DNA from: Ianthella basta
Taxonomy: Eukaryota; Porifera; Demospongiae; Verongiida; Ianthellidae
Length of the DNA stretch: 64,000 bases
NCBI GenBank assembly: GCA_964019415.1
Contig: OZ025879.1
Coordinates: 2,794,794-2,858,793, forward strand
Direction of reading: 5' to 3'
In this document: piece by piece, positions 1 through 11,418 of the stretch
Layout: every line of letters begins with the position of its first letter
Position numbering within the stretch: the stretch's first letter is position 1
Made by a program: the position numbers and the translations under genes
Notes under the pieces: model-generated
What the model saw: only the letters and a program-made list of their open reading frames with translations
Database searches by the model: none
What the model was told of the DNA's origin: nothing

Positions 1-2160
1 TGTGCAATAATGTGCACAAAGGTCCAATTTAATCTAAGGGAAGCATACATATGCATGCTAGTGAGCTACTGCATGACTGTAATATATACCATAGTCATTT
101 GGAGCTCATGAGAAGCTCCCTTCGTGTGCATACCTGCAAGCTCATTACATAACATAAAACCATACATTTATGTACACAGCTGCACACAACTGTAAAATAC
201 GCAGGAAATGTAACAGCAGCAGGAGTCCTGTTGTCAGCAGGTACAAAAGAGAACTATCTCTACACCAACTGCAGGATCCACTAAGTCATTGGAGCTGATT
301 GTAGTGGGTTAGGCTATATGTACATGTGGGATAGATGCATTCAGTACAATGGAATCTGATGTGAGCTAAGCATGTGTGAAGCATTCAGCTAACAGGACCT
401 CATGTCACGCTTGTATGTGAACTGCTGTCATGCGATATAATCGCCTATGGTCAAAAGGTGTGTAACACAAATAAAAGTACCAATACCAATATTCTTTTTA
501 ATTTTACACCACCCATTCATCATTATATATGTATTAATCTCTACATAGAGAGTGCTACTGCACTCTATACTATATAACTGTAGAACCACATGTAACTACT
601 ATTCATGAAGTGAATAGATGGCAAGTACTCCCTCAACGTCACACCTCCGGGTCTTTCAATAGCACACTATTCATACATATGTTGTCATAGCTGTATGCAT
701 GTATTCATATCTAGCATCATGCTAACCTCAATGTCTGCGCATGTGGGACATGTCCATTATGCAAACAATGTGGCATTCGTGCGGCCGATTTTGGGGCACG
801 GCGGGTAGAGAATGGCATCATTGGGTGCGCATCAGTACTGGTATCTAACTTTTGCATGAGGGATTAGTCAATCAACAAATCTACTGAGAGCTTACGCTAA
901 GAAAACTACCACTACGTGCTTATCTAAAAAAGTTCGGGTCGCCTATCTCTAGATAGGAAAGGTGCAAATCATAATCCCTCACGGAAAAGTTAGAAAATTC
1001 GCTTGATTTTAATCTTTATCTGGCCAAAACATCGTCTCAGAGATTTCTGTAACGGTGGTTTGTGAAAGCAATGGCAGGGAAGTCTCTTCACCAAGCGCAT
1101 CACATGACGTTCCAGGGGAGTAGCAGAAAGATAGAAACCGGTCCAGCCATGACATAGCGTGCCTGACCTTCTAGGGGGTCTGGGGGCATGCCCTCCCAGG
1201 AAATTTTTGAAATTTGGATGCTGTAAGATCGATTCTGGGGCATTTCAAGGCTATCAGTATCCCACTCACATGTGTTCAACAAGCTGAGCCTTAAAGCATT
1301 TTGTTGCAGCAAACCCTGAGCAAACCTGTCAATGGCCTTCTTGCATGTGACAAATAATATTGAATCAATCTTGATTTAGCTGTCATAGCTATTGACAACA
1401 AGATCTTGCAATAATCATGCTCACACTATGTAGCAACAGCTGTTGCATGTGACAGCTTGACTGTGTATATTGTGGGAGTATCACAATAGATCAGCAGGCA
1501 CAGTAAGGTCATCTACAGGATGATGCAATGTTTTTATAATTTTATGCAAACGTCATTGTAAGATGGCCGCCGTGCAGCGCAGATAATGATTGTTCATTTA
1601 AGTGCTATTTCACTTAATAACTAGGCGAAATTCAGCCACCCGCGCGCGGTATGGAGACCAATCAGAAAGCAGAGCATTGCAAACTTTGGTTAGTGCCCCC
1701 CCCCCATCTGAAACTGTCTTGAAATGCTTAGCTTTGATTTTTAGAAATCTTGTCTCTGAGGATAAAACCGGTCCGGCCTGGGTGCTACGGCCTTGCGTTC
1801 TTGTGACAAACCATATATATGTATGTAGTATATAAGTCCTTCGTACAAAGGGTTGAAACGTCGATCCCTTCAAAGTTTGAGAACGACGAAGACATCAGCT
1901 CTGTTTTCCTCTTCTTCTTGTCCTCTGAAATGTTGTTTCTTGCCACCGCCAGATATGACGTTCGATCTCTCAAGCTTCACAAATCACGCGCACGTCAAAT
2001 GCAGCAAATGGCTACATAGGAATTTCACACCTCAAGGTGTGAATACCTACCTCAAGGTGTGAATACCTACCTCAAGGTTCTGGTTATGTAAACGGACTGG
2101 ACATGTCTCTCATGCGTGTTCGGTCACTCAGCTCTGTGGTTAGCTGAGCGCACAGGAGGA
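1..2160. other. Intergenic, upstream of the first receptor
   Basis: No convincing gene is visible. Bases about 130-480 are clearly related to 4036-4380, and 617-700 to 4909-4990, so this is the 5' flank of a duplicated receptor unit. About 1.4 kb of unrelated sequence separates it from its receptor. Bases 1130-1320 carry a G/C-rich stretch that looks like repeat DNA, and a run of C lies near 1697. Short open frames overlap each other on both strands with no recognisable domain, so I do not call them. Confidence 0.5.
2025..2080. promoter_or_regulatory. T-box-like palindrome plus 20-bp tandem repeat
   Basis: Positions 2025-2032 read TCACACCT and 2035-2042 read AGGTGTGA, separated by CA. A further AGGTGTGA is at 2055-2062, and a third, incomplete copy starts at 2075, giving a 20-bp period. 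Head-to-head TCACACCT/AGGTGTGA is the known form of Brachyury/T-box binding palindromes. The site lies about 150 bp before the receptor start at 2196. That it binds a T-box factor is inference from the motif alone. Confidence 0.4.
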
Positions 2161-2195
2161 CTTGGGCACTAATCAAAGTTCTGCTTTCCCACAGT

Positions 2196-3188
2196 ATGGA
2201 CAACTTCTCAGCCAACACCTCTGTCACAGATGATATGGCTACTACGATAGGGGTCACCACTGCTCACGGAGTGTTACTGCTCATTGTCCTCACTAACATG
2301 GTGTTCAATCTTATCATCATCACAGCTTTATTTCAGGATAACCGCGAACTGGTGCGCAGTATTCGTGTGATTCTAATCAATATCCTTGTAGCCTGTTTCA
2401 TAGGTGGACTGGTCTCAACAATGTACCACATATCATCACCTGTGTTCGAATTTGGCGGTTCAGATGCTGTCCATTGGCCGCCATTGTGCCGTGCTCTCTT
2501 GTTCTTTGACCACACAGGCAGTTCTAGTCGAGTGCTGTTTGCAGCATACTATGGTGTAACTGTCTTCATTGTGGTACACTTCTGGAACAAGCCAGTGCTT
2601 GCACCCAGGAACACAAAGTACTTTATCATTGCATCAGCAGTGGCGTGGCTGCTATCTGTATTAGTCGGCTTCACCACATTCTTTGAAGAATCTGTTCCTG
2701 GTACTTGCAGTAGCACCAACCCAGCAGACACACAGAACACAAGTTCCCAATTTACAGTGCCTTTAACCGTGCCTTACTTTGTTGCGACCAGTATTCCTAT
2801 CATTGTAACTCCTTTTTTCTTGATTGGGACAGCATGCTACATTAAACGCAAGACCATTGGAGAACACAGGGACACGAAGAAGGCACTTGTCAAATTTGGA
2901 CTCTTCCTCATGATCATCCAAGGAATAAATGTTTTCACACAGATTGTTTTACCACTCTTGGCTTTAGGGATTGGCATATTTGAGGACTCCCTCGGATTAA
3001 TAGTAGGAGTTGCTCTTTCAGATTTTTCCCGAATTCCAACAAATGTGTTGATAATCATGTTCTTCAAGCCAATTCAAGTTAAGTTAAAAAGATGGATGTG
3101 TTGTTGCTGTCATGGCCATAAAAATGCAACAATGAACAGAACCGCAACTAGTAACAGAACAAATATAAGAGTACATGAAGATGTATGA
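2196..3188 (+). CDS. Seven-transmembrane receptor, subfamily A, copy 1
   Basis: A 330-residue single-exon protein, predicted to be a plasma-membrane GPCR-like receptor. The short N-terminus holds a sequon (Asn7-Thr-Ser). Seven hydrophobic segments start near residues 25, 56, 98, 139, 188, 232 and 262. Cys98 at the start of TM3 and Cys171 in the second extracellular loop could form the disulfide common in rhodopsin-type receptors. The DRY position is replaced by HFWNKP (128-133), followed by PRNTKYF (137-143). TM4 has Trp151. TM7 has DFSRIPTN (276-283) instead of NPxxY. The tail starts with four Cys (302-305), possible palmitoylation sites. The start is chosen because CCCACAG, a good splice acceptor, ends one base before it and related genes start with the same MDNxSAN. 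The ligand is unknown, and class A membership is inferred from topology and the Cys pair. Confidence 0.85.
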   Translation: MDNFSANTSVTDDMATTIGVTTAHGVLLLIVLTNMVFNLIIITALFQDNRELVRSIRVILINILVACFIGGLVSTMYHISSPVFEFGGSDAVHWPPLCRALLFFDHTGSSSRVLFAAYYGVTVFIVVHFWNKPVLAPRNTKYFIIASAVAWLLSVLVGFTTFFEESVPGTCSSTNPADTQNTSSQFTVPLTVPYFVATSIPIIVTPFFLIGTACYIKRKTIGEHRDTKKALVKFGLFLMIIQGINVFTQIVLPLLALGIGIFEDSLGLIVGVALSDFSRIPTNVLIIMFFKPIQVKLKRWMCCCCHGHKNATMNRTATSNRTNIRVHEDV

Positions 3189-5179
3189 CAAGGAACACTC
3201 TGATGAGATGACACTGTACATGTGCATTTAGCATACTGATAGAAGCAAGTGTAGGCTGCACAAACATTCTATGTATGTAATGTAAGAGAAGCATGCATGT
3301 GTGTATACTATAATGAGCTATTGTATGCTTCCATCAACAGCAAAACGTTTGCATGGATGAGTCTTGCACACCACGTCTATGTTGCATAAGATTGGGTGCA
3401 TATAGGGGATAATAGCCATCAATCTACGTATATAATATTAAGTCTAAGTCACCTCATGAGGAATGGAGTTCGTGCTATGGCTTCTCCATTGCACAGACCA
3501 CAAATGAACATAGCTTTTACCACTGCCCATTAATCTTATTAAACTCAATATCCACTAATGATACCATTCCTGACTGCACATTGTATAATTACAGAGTGTG
3601 GGTAAGAATGTGTACCAAGGGCATGCATAAAATACATGTCACATCTCAGTAGACTACAAAGTGAAGAGAGATGGTTGAACCTTAAAAGATGCAATCATTG
3701 CCAAAAATGTGCAGAACGAAACACACGCACATCTATCACCAAAGTCTGATACTATTAATATCTTGACAACACTTGCAGCAGTGATCATGGCCAGTTGCTT
3801 CATATCTTGGAGGCCCAATTTCAAGTAATTGGTGGAATGTACATGCAGTATAATTCATATTTTGCATACCAGACAAATTTTCCTGCGTATTATGCACGTC
3901 TGGTGTGTGCAGCTGTGCATATGTGTATAGTTATTTATAATGTGTGCTGGTTTTGTGGTGTATCCATGTGTAGTGCATGTCATCCTTAATACCTGCATGA
4001 GAACTATTTCCATGCATACATGTGCTGTATGAAGGATGAAACGCATACAGCTACACACAAACTGCTAAATATGCAGGAAATTCATGCAGCAACAGAGACC
4101 TGCTGTCACCAAGTAAAGAAAGTGAACTGTGACTGCACCTACTGCAGGATCCAAGAAGAAGCACTCACTGAAGCATTGGGGCTGATTTTAGCTGGTTATA
4201 GGCTACATGTACATGTAGGATAGGTGCACATGATACAATGGAAGCTGATATACTATATGGGAGTGAGTGTGAAGCATACAGTTAACAGGAACTCATGTCA
4301 CACTTTTAACTTGCTGCCAAGTGAGATCAGTGCCAATAACTAAAGGTGTCGGACATGAATAACAGTACCAAGTCTATATCATTCCCTTTGACATGTACAC
4401 CATTCATGCACCAATGTATATATCTGTGGTACCTCTGGTAATGCAATATTTTACATCATGCTATAATTATACTGATATTAATTGATATTGGTATTGATAT
4501 TGACACTAATAAATCAATCTTTAAAAATAGCACAATTATAGATAACAGTATATATATATATATAGCATACTGTAAAAGTATCATATACTTGCTATAGTGC
4601 ATACTCATTTTTGTTGTTATTAGTTCATCTTCGTCATCTGCCAATTCATGCTTGCATGCATCCACAATGTACTTCATCATTCCATTAAGTCATAATGGAG
4701 GGCAAACACAGGGTAATCAACATGCAGGTCATGAAAAGTATGCCAAGCACACCTCATGAGCAAGCTGAGAGCTCATGAGGGAGAGGAAGTGTTTGCAGTA
4801 CTATAACATTGTCTTGTGTTCTATCACATTGAGGAGTAGCTGCCACTGAATGCAACTATTTATGAAGCTAGTGAATAGGTGGCAAGTATATTTGTGAAGT
4901 GAATAGGTGGCAAGTACTCCCTCCATGTCACACCTCCGGGTCTTACAACAGCACACTATTCATACATTTGTTGCCACAGTGTATGAATTCATGTTTATCT
5001 ATAGCATACGGATGTACAGTAGCTGTTGTCTGTACCCTCCCACACTTGTGTACACTATATAGTACATTATTAGTGATTTAGCGGGAGTGCGGCCTCCGTG
5101 TACATGACATCCATCCAAGCAATTCTGTGGTTGACTGAGCACAACAGGAGGACGTCATCTTGTGCTTATTTTCCGCAGT
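3189..5179. other. Intergenic between subfamily-A receptors
   Basis: No gene is supported. Bases 4036-4380 are a diverged copy of about 130-480, and 4909-4990 copy 617-700, marking a tandemly duplicated receptor-plus-flank unit. A short (TA)n tract lies near 4550. Confidence 0.5.
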
Positions 5180-6130
5180 ATGGACAATGTATCAGCCAAC
5201 ACCTCTGCCCTAGTCAATGTGGCTGCTATTGCAGGAATGACCACTGCTCACGGAGTGGTACTGCTCATTGTCCTCACTAACATGGTGTTCAATCTTATCA
5301 TCATCACAGCTTTATTCCAGGACAACTCTGAATTGGTACGCAGTATTCGTGTGATCCTGATCAACATCCTTGTAGCCTGTGTCATAGGCGGACTGGTCTC
5401 AGTAACGTTCCATGTATCATCACCAGTATACGAATATGTCAGTTCTTCTTCTGTTCATGGGCCACCATGGTGCCATGCTCTCGTGTTCCTCGACCACACA
5501 GGCAGCATTGGGCGTGTATTGTTTGCAGTATACTACGGTGTAACCGTCTTCATTGTGGTACACTTCTGGAACCAGCCAGTGCTTGCACCCAGGAACACAA
5601 AGTACTTTATCATTGCATCTGGATTTGTGTGGCTGCTAGCAGTACTAGTTGGCATCACTACATTCTTTGATGAAACAGTTCAAGAAGTTTGCAGAAGCAA
5701 CCATAGCAGCATCACCAGAGACACCCTGAACGCAAGTTCTCAATTTACACTCCCTGTTACTGCACCATTCTTTGTTGTGTCCAGTATTCCTATCATTGTT
5801 ACTCCAGTTATCTTGATCAAGACAGCGTGCTACATTAAGCACAAGACCATTGGAGAGCATAGGGACACAAAGAAGGCACTTGTCAAGTTTGGACTCTTCC
5901 TCATGATCATCCAAGGCTTAAATGTCTTTGCACAAAACTTTGTGCCACTGCTGGCTTTGGGAATTGGCCGTCTACATGAGGACTCCACTGCATTTATTGT
6001 GGGAGTTACACTTTCTGATTTATCCCGTATTCCAACGAATGTGCTGATAATCATATTCTTCAAGCCAGTGCAAGCTAAGTTGAAGAGATGGCTCTGTTGC
6101 TGCTACCATCGCTATAAAGACGCAAGATGA
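5180..6130 (+). CDS. Seven-transmembrane receptor, subfamily A, copy 2
   Basis: A 316-residue receptor, the closest relative of the gene at 2196. The frame is open from 5162, but I start it at 5180 (MDNVSANTS): this aligns with the sister gene, and a pyrimidine-rich acceptor (TTTTCCGCAG) ends one base before the ATG. It has the TM3 Cys, an extracellular-loop-2 Cys (QEVCRSN) with two nearby sequons, HFWNQP in place of DRY, PRNTKYF before TM4, and DLSRIPTN in TM7. The basic, Cys-rich tail (LCCCYHRYK) is shorter than in copy 1. An AATAAA at 6148-6153, just after the stop, is a plausible poly(A) signal and implies a very short 3' UTR. Different hydrophilic loops around similar TM segments suggest divergence in ligand specificity (inference). 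Confidence 0.85.
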   Translation: MDNVSANTSALVNVAAIAGMTTAHGVVLLIVLTNMVFNLIIITALFQDNSELVRSIRVILINILVACVIGGLVSVTFHVSSPVYEYVSSSSVHGPPWCHALVFLDHTGSIGRVLFAVYYGVTVFIVVHFWNQPVLAPRNTKYFIIASGFVWLLAVLVGITTFFDETVQEVCRSNHSSITRDTLNASSQFTLPVTAPFFVVSSIPIIVTPVILIKTACYIKHKTIGEHRDTKKALVKFGLFLMIIQGLNVFAQNFVPLLALGIGRLHEDSTAFIVGVTLSDLSRIPTNVLIIIFFKPVQAKLKRWLCCCYHRYKDAR

Positions 6131-7820
6131 TTTAGAACTCCAACTATAATAAAACAATCTAACTACATATTATAACAGTATGTGATCTATATGGAGCTCT
6201 TAGACTAGATACATTGGATACTCCTATTTTGGCATGTACACATAACACAGATCTTACCACATACCTCTAATCTGGTTTACCTTGCTATCCCCCATGGCCA
6301 TTCCTGCATCACATTGTGGAGTGTGGCCAAGAGCAAGTGCCTAACACAACATGTACATATGTCATGTCTTGCTTGTGTCACTCCTGCCTTTATGACATCA
6401 TCAGTTGCTGTACATGCATGAGCCACCTTATCTCTGTATCCTTCAGTGACTGATGAAGACCCTCAAGGTCGAAACATCTCACAATTACCCCTCTACTTTG
6501 CTACGTGACTGCTCAAGACAAATCCCATTCCCGTTTTAATGCTAGCACTGTATATAAGCCTCTACCACATCATACAGTACTCCACTTTTAATTTTTGATG
6601 ATCCCCCTCAACGGTAAACACACAGGCCTTGCTTACTTTATGTACCACTGCTGAGTGTAGGAACTGTCCGTCTGGATATCATTCATTGGTAGTCAATGTA
6701 TCCGAGTTATACTGTTTCTGATAAATATGTTACGCGCATACCTAATACTACTTGTATTTTCCAAAATCCCAAGTTTATCGTATAATGGTAAATGGGTCTG
6801 TGGCTGCAATCATCACCATAAAATGCAGGCTGAGCAAAGAGCCAAACTAGAACTATATAGCAACAGTGCAACTAAGAGTATGTGAATTGTAATTGAACTT
6901 GATGACAACTTGATGGTATATCACATTTCAAGGGCTCTATACATGCAAATTAAAAAATATGTTCAATCAGCATAACTGTTCAGTATTAGTCATGATCCCT
7001 AGTGCTAGCAGAAGCATATATATGTATGCTAGAGGCCTACTGTGCATGTGGGTGGATAATTAATTAATACAGACAACAGAACTGATACATCGACCTGCTA
7101 GATAAATCTATACATGAATCCATACACTGTGACAACAAATGTATGAATAGTGCACTGTTGTAAGGCCCAGAGACGTGACATAGTACTTAACACTTATTCA
7201 CTTGATGAGTACCTGGTGTGTTGTACTCGGTGGATACTACTCCAAAGTTTGACAGAATACAGGGTGTCATGTTACAGCACTTCTATTAAATTTTACAAAA
7301 TATTATTGTGTAACTACTATCCACCACAGGTGTAGAATGGTAAACATATCAGCATTAGAACAGTTTTGATACTGGGCACTCTTTTGGCTATTGGCTCATA
7401 TTCCACATGACTGCATGTAGTTCACACAGGCATGACACCCGTTATCTGTATATGCTTCACACACGCTCACATCAGCTTCCATTGTAATGTAGCTATATCT
7501 TTATATCACATGTGACCTAACCAGCTAATATTATTAGCTCCATCAATGCATTATTGGGTACTTCTTGGCTCCTGCAGTTGGTGCAGTGACAGACTGTTTC
7601 TGTTCCTGGTGACAACAGAATTTCTATTGCCGACAAAGTTGATCTTCTGCAAATTTTGCAGTTGTGTGTGCAGCTGTGCATATGTGTATAATGTGTTTGT
7701 CATTTATGTGTAGGGAGTGTATCATCCCATGCCTCCACATGTATGCACAGGGAGCTACTCATGGGATCCACGTGCCTATATATAATTTGTATCATCTTGG
7801 TGTCTGACAGCACTGGCCTA
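6131..7820. other. Intergenic with repeat fragments and an inverted block
   Basis: This holds the Penelope-like tail and hammerhead at 6446-6482 and then AT-rich sequence. From about 7110 to 7700 lies an inverted-orientation copy of the flank that precedes the first two subfamily-A receptors. The reverse complement of 7110-7190 matches 4909-4990, and that of about 7440-7700 matches the 4036-4280 region. No coding sequence is seen. Confidence 0.45.
6446..6482 (+). ncRNA. Hammerhead ribozyme motif in a Penelope-like tail
   Basis: Stem I is GTGA (6446-6449) with TCAC (6479-6482). The core is CTGATGA (6450-6456). Stem II is GACC (6458-6461) with GGTC (6467-6470), after one unpaired A. GAAAC is at 6471-6475, and the predicted cleavage follows ATC (6476-6478). 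Stem III has only the A15.1-U16.1 pair, since C15.2 faces A. The sequence downstream shares blocks (TGCTCAAGA, AGCCTCTAC) with the tail of the Penelope-like element ending at 54813. Hammerheads with a tiny stem III are known in Penelope-like elements. Activity, possibly only as a dimer, is unproven. Confidence 0.55.
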
Positions 7821-7821
7821 A

Positions 7822-8520
7822 GCAATGTACTACATAACTTCACCTATACTTCAATTTGACAGTGCAGATTCTGTCCATGAACTGGCCATCACTCTGCCGT
7901 GCTCTCATATCCCTCAATCATGTAAGCAGCTCTGGTTGAGTATTGTTCACAGCATATACTATGGCATAACTGTCTTCATTGTGGTACACTACTGGAACCA
8001 GCCAGTGCTTGCACCCAGGAACACAAAGTACTTTATCATTGGATCAGCAGTGGTGTGGCTACTGGCAATAGCAGCAGGGATCCCTTCATTAGTTGATGTA
8101 ACTGTGAATGAGTTCTGTAGCAGAAACAATAGTAACGTCACCAGTGATACGGGTAATACAAGTTCTCATTTTACACTGTCTTCTGCCTTGTTCTTAGTTG
8201 TGTGCATTCTTCCAATCATTGCATGTTACTCCAAATTATCTTTATCAAGATAGTGTGCTACATTGGAAGGAAAGACCACTGGAGACCACAAGGACACAAA
8301 GAAAGCGCTTGTCAAGTTTGGACTCTTCCTCAGGATCATCCAAGGTGTCAATGCCTTTTCACAGATTGTTGCACCTCTGTTCAGTGTAGGAATTGCCAAT
8401 CTGAATGAGAAGTCCTTGGCATTTGCTGTAGGACTTACTGTCTTTCCCAAATTCCAACGAATGTATTGATAATCAAATTAGGTCTGCTGTTGCTGTCATT
8501 GCCTTAAACATGCAAACTAA
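7822..8520 (+). pseudogene. Subfamily-A receptor pseudogene, 5' truncated
   Basis: Homology to the genes at 2196 and 5180 begins at the end of TM2 (MYYITSPILQF). It continues through a damaged TM3 start, then an intact HYWNQPVLAPRNTKYFI and TM4. Near 8250 an in-frame stop and a frameshift break TM5. The frame resumes as the loop-3/TM6 segment (TTGDHKDTKKALVKFGLFL), then ends after TM7, where a deletion joins the IPTN-equivalent region directly to the Cys-rich tail region near 8480. The N-terminus and TM1-2 are missing. The flank before it is the inverted upstream block, suggesting an inversion removed the 5' end. Confidence 0.85.
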
Positions 8521-8529
8521 ACAGAACTA

Positions 8530-10345
8530 CGTCTAACAGCAAACAACAATGTAACTATATGCACACACCTGAAGATTTCCAGCAAGGAACACTCTATTGA
8601 CATTACACTATGTTAAGAGGTATTTTGCAAACTGCACAAATATGCAACTTACCCTGGCAGTAGTAAGAATTACTAGTGCCAACAGAAGCCAATGCATGGC
8701 ATGCATGTGGACGTACTAATGACTTTGCATGGTTCAGTCACGCAGTGGATCATGATGTCATAGTACAGAATTGCACATACACCAATACACCATTACATCA
8801 TTCAAGGAGTGGGTGTATGGCTGTGTGGAGGTTGAGGACCATACCTATATATACATATACTTTTCAGCCATTTGTTCTGCAATCAATCATAAGGAACTTA
8901 ATTTTTCAAGCACTGTGTAGCAGTAGTCAAGATCATTGTATGTCATCACAATGATTTCACTGTCAAACTAGCTTTGGAAATGTGTCTACATAGTCAGAGC
9001 ATCTTATTTCACATGTAACCATGTAACAGTAACAGCCCTGAATACCCCCCCCCCTTGCACACACATCACCATATTGTTAATAATCATTACGGACAATCAT
9101 ATTCCAAAATTGACTGTGCCTTGCTTTACCGGGCTCTCATGCAGTACTGGAATTGTGGAAGTTGGTGTGTCTATGTGCATAAGGTACATCTTGCATGTGA
9201 TGCTAACATCCCATCTAAATTACAATTAATCACTTGCATGTACTGTGATATATTGTATGCATGAATGTACAGTTAGTATACAAACCTAATTTATTGCCTG
9301 AACACAAACCCCATGAACTCATACTTGCAAGGATATCCTGGGGGACATTAGTCACCCAGATTATGGATAATCAAACCCACTAATAGATTGATACAATCTT
9401 TAAGTTAGCACACATGACAGGCCTGTGGCTGTGTCTGGTTCCTTTTATCATATCTCCTCTCTCCTGCCTCCTGCCTTAGTATGTGAATAGTGATACGTGT
9501 AGATAGGAAGGTTTCCTTTTGTGACTTGTACTGTAGCCCTGCATTCTGGAGGCTGCTCAGTACATTGCTTAAGATATTGCTAAGAGTTCTTATCTGATGT
9601 TTTTGTATGGCGATGAGGATGCTGTATTCACATCTGCACATTCCTCACATTTCATGACACTCTGAGTGTGTATACGATACACATTCACACCTTGTTTGCT
9701 GACTCTGTCAATTTTCGTTCATGTTCTTCTGCATGGCAGCAATTTTAGTGGCATAGCCTTAGTTGTACTCTCTGGAGACAACTATCCTTAGCCAATGATG
9801 GGGGATAGTTTAAATTGTTTTCGAAGGACCAAATATGTTTTGCATAATTATAATTATGGTGATTGTTGCTTTTTAAGGCACACTGTCATGTGAACAGAAA
9901 AAAGAATGATCAGTATAGTAATTGTGAACGCAACATCGTGATGGTACAGTGGTTATGCCATTAAGGATCTGGCGCTGCTGTAGCTAAATTACAGGAGTTT
10001 GTGGTTGACGCACCACATCAAAGGTGGCCACACCTGCTATTTGTAATATTTTGTATGCATAGCTGCAGAGTACTGCATGGCATATACTCAAGACCATATA
10101 GTGAGCATGCAGTGAGTATAATACTGAATCAGACATTCAATTTGTTATTCAGATGCATGCAATTGCTTGTTGCTCATTTCAATGTATAAGGCAGACAGTA
10201 TATTATACATTACTGCAGATCTGAATCCATTATTACACGGTGGTGCATGAATTAATGATGAATACTTCAAAGAGACCTATTACCCACGGACGTTGCACCC
10301 TGCTCTTTTATCTCACATCCTTCCTAATTACATACAATCGATCAC
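8530..10345. other. Intergenic, with a repeated noncoding block
   Basis: No gene is supported. A C-run lies near 9047. Bases about 9430-9600 belong to a four-copy noncoding block also seen near 12545-12715, 13790-13910 and 25093-25230, upstream of subfamily-B receptors. Confidence 0.45.
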
Positions 10346-10460
10346 GTAAGTATGGTACTTATATGAATTCCCAGGAATGCACACACTATATAGTTGCTAG
10401 TATTTAGATCAGTACGCATTTAGTGCCACACTTGCATTTGGACTGTCATCAGCACTTCAG
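10346..10460 (+). other. Candidate 5'-UTR intron of the 10465 receptor
   Basis: A strong donor (GTAAGTAT) begins at 10346. An acceptor-like CACTTCAG ends at 10460, four bases before the ATG, for a 115-base intron similar in size to the shorter introns of the helicase gene in this window. This is a sequence-only prediction; no comparably good donor was found at a similar distance in the other receptors. Confidence 0.3.
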
Positions 10461-10464
10461 GGCC

Positions 10465-11418
10465 ATGGATAACTTCACCTCCAATGCTTCAGAGGTTGAT
10501 CATCTCAGTTTGGTTCGCAGTGTACTGACAGGGATCTTTCTGACCCAAGTGATAATAGTTGCAGCCGTGGACATCCTAGTTATTGGAGCTCTCTTTGCAA
10601 ATGCTCAGCTCAACAGGACAGTACGCTTCTTACTAGTTAACCTTCTCCTGGCTGGTCTTGCTGTAGCTGCTGCTTCTATCATCTTTCACTCCTACTATGG
10701 TGCATCACTGGCGTGGGGGTCTTTAGGCAATCGTCAGATATTTATTGGAGTATGTCAAAGTGCTGCCTTTCTTTTTCTCTTTGGAGGAGCAGGAAGATTC
10801 CTCTTTACCACCCTCTATGCCACAACAGTCTTTGTGTTGGTGAGGTTCTGGAATAAGCCTACCATTGATCCTAGAAACACCAAATACTTTGTTGTCACTG
10901 CTGTCGTCATTTGGATTGTTGCAGCTCTAGCAGCAACTCCAGTCATTTCAAGAGAACTGATGACGTCACTGTGTGTTAGAAGGATCCAACGCCTCGACAT
11001 TGGCTTTTACGCTTATCTTTCTAGTCACATTGTTGTATTTTCACTTCTCCCTGCTGTTCTGTCACTCATTCTTTTAATCGTGAGTGCATGCTACCTCAGG
11101 CGAGCTGTAGCCAACAGCCCAGGTGCAAAGAAGATGTCAAAGTCAATGCTAAAGTTTGGGTTCTTTCTCTTGCTAGGGCAGGGATTTAACATTGCTGGGC
11201 AAATCCTCACTCCAATTTTGGGTATCATTATTTCAATACTGACTGAAGAATTTCCTGCTGTCTTGCTGAATGCATGCATTTTTGACCTGTCACTAATCCC
11301 TACTCCCATATTGGTCACCCTATTCTTCACATCTCTATGGGAGAAAATGAAAACGAGGATCTTCAATAATAATTGCTGTTGCCCTCATAAGCCTGTGCCA
11401 AGCAAAGCAGAACCTTGA
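10465..11418 (+). CDS. Seven-transmembrane receptor, subfamily B, copy 1
   Basis: A 317-residue receptor; the frame extends to 10423, but every sister gene starts at the equivalent of 10465 in a strong context (GGCCATGG). The N-terminus MDNFTSNAS carries two sequons. Subfamily B hallmarks are LNRTVRF before TM2, GGAGRFLFTTLYATT in TM3, RFWNKP replacing DRY, PRNTKYF leading into TM4, GQGFN in TM6 and IFDLSLIPTPIL in TM7. A Cys opens TM3 (GVCQSA) and another sits in extracellular loop 2 (SLCVRR). The third intracellular loop is basic (ANSPGAKKMSKSMLK). The tail has three adjacent Cys. It is the most diverged B member here in extracellular loop 1 (LAWGSLGNRQIF). Membrane signalling is inferred; the ligand is unknown. 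Confidence 0.85.
   Translation: MDNFTSNASEVDHLSLVRSVLTGIFLTQVIIVAAVDILVIGALFANAQLNRTVRFLLVNLLLAGLAVAAASIIFHSYYGASLAWGSLGNRQIFIGVCQSAAFLFLFGGAGRFLFTTLYATTVFVLVRFWNKPTIDPRNTKYFVVTAVVIWIVAALAATPVISRELMTSLCVRRIQRLDIGFYAYLSSHIVVFSLLPAVLSLILLIVSACYLRRAVANSPGAKKMSKSMLKFGFFLLLGQGFNIAGQILTPILGIIISILTEEFPAVLLNACIFDLSLIPTPILVTLFFTSLWEKMKTRIFNNNCCCPHKPVPSKAEP

Noticed and set aside
1828..1866. Hammerhead-like stretch (TATATAAGTCCTTCG...GTTGAAACGTC)
   Set aside because: GAAACGTC is present, but the CTGANGA core is absent and stem II is poor. At best a long-decayed relic.
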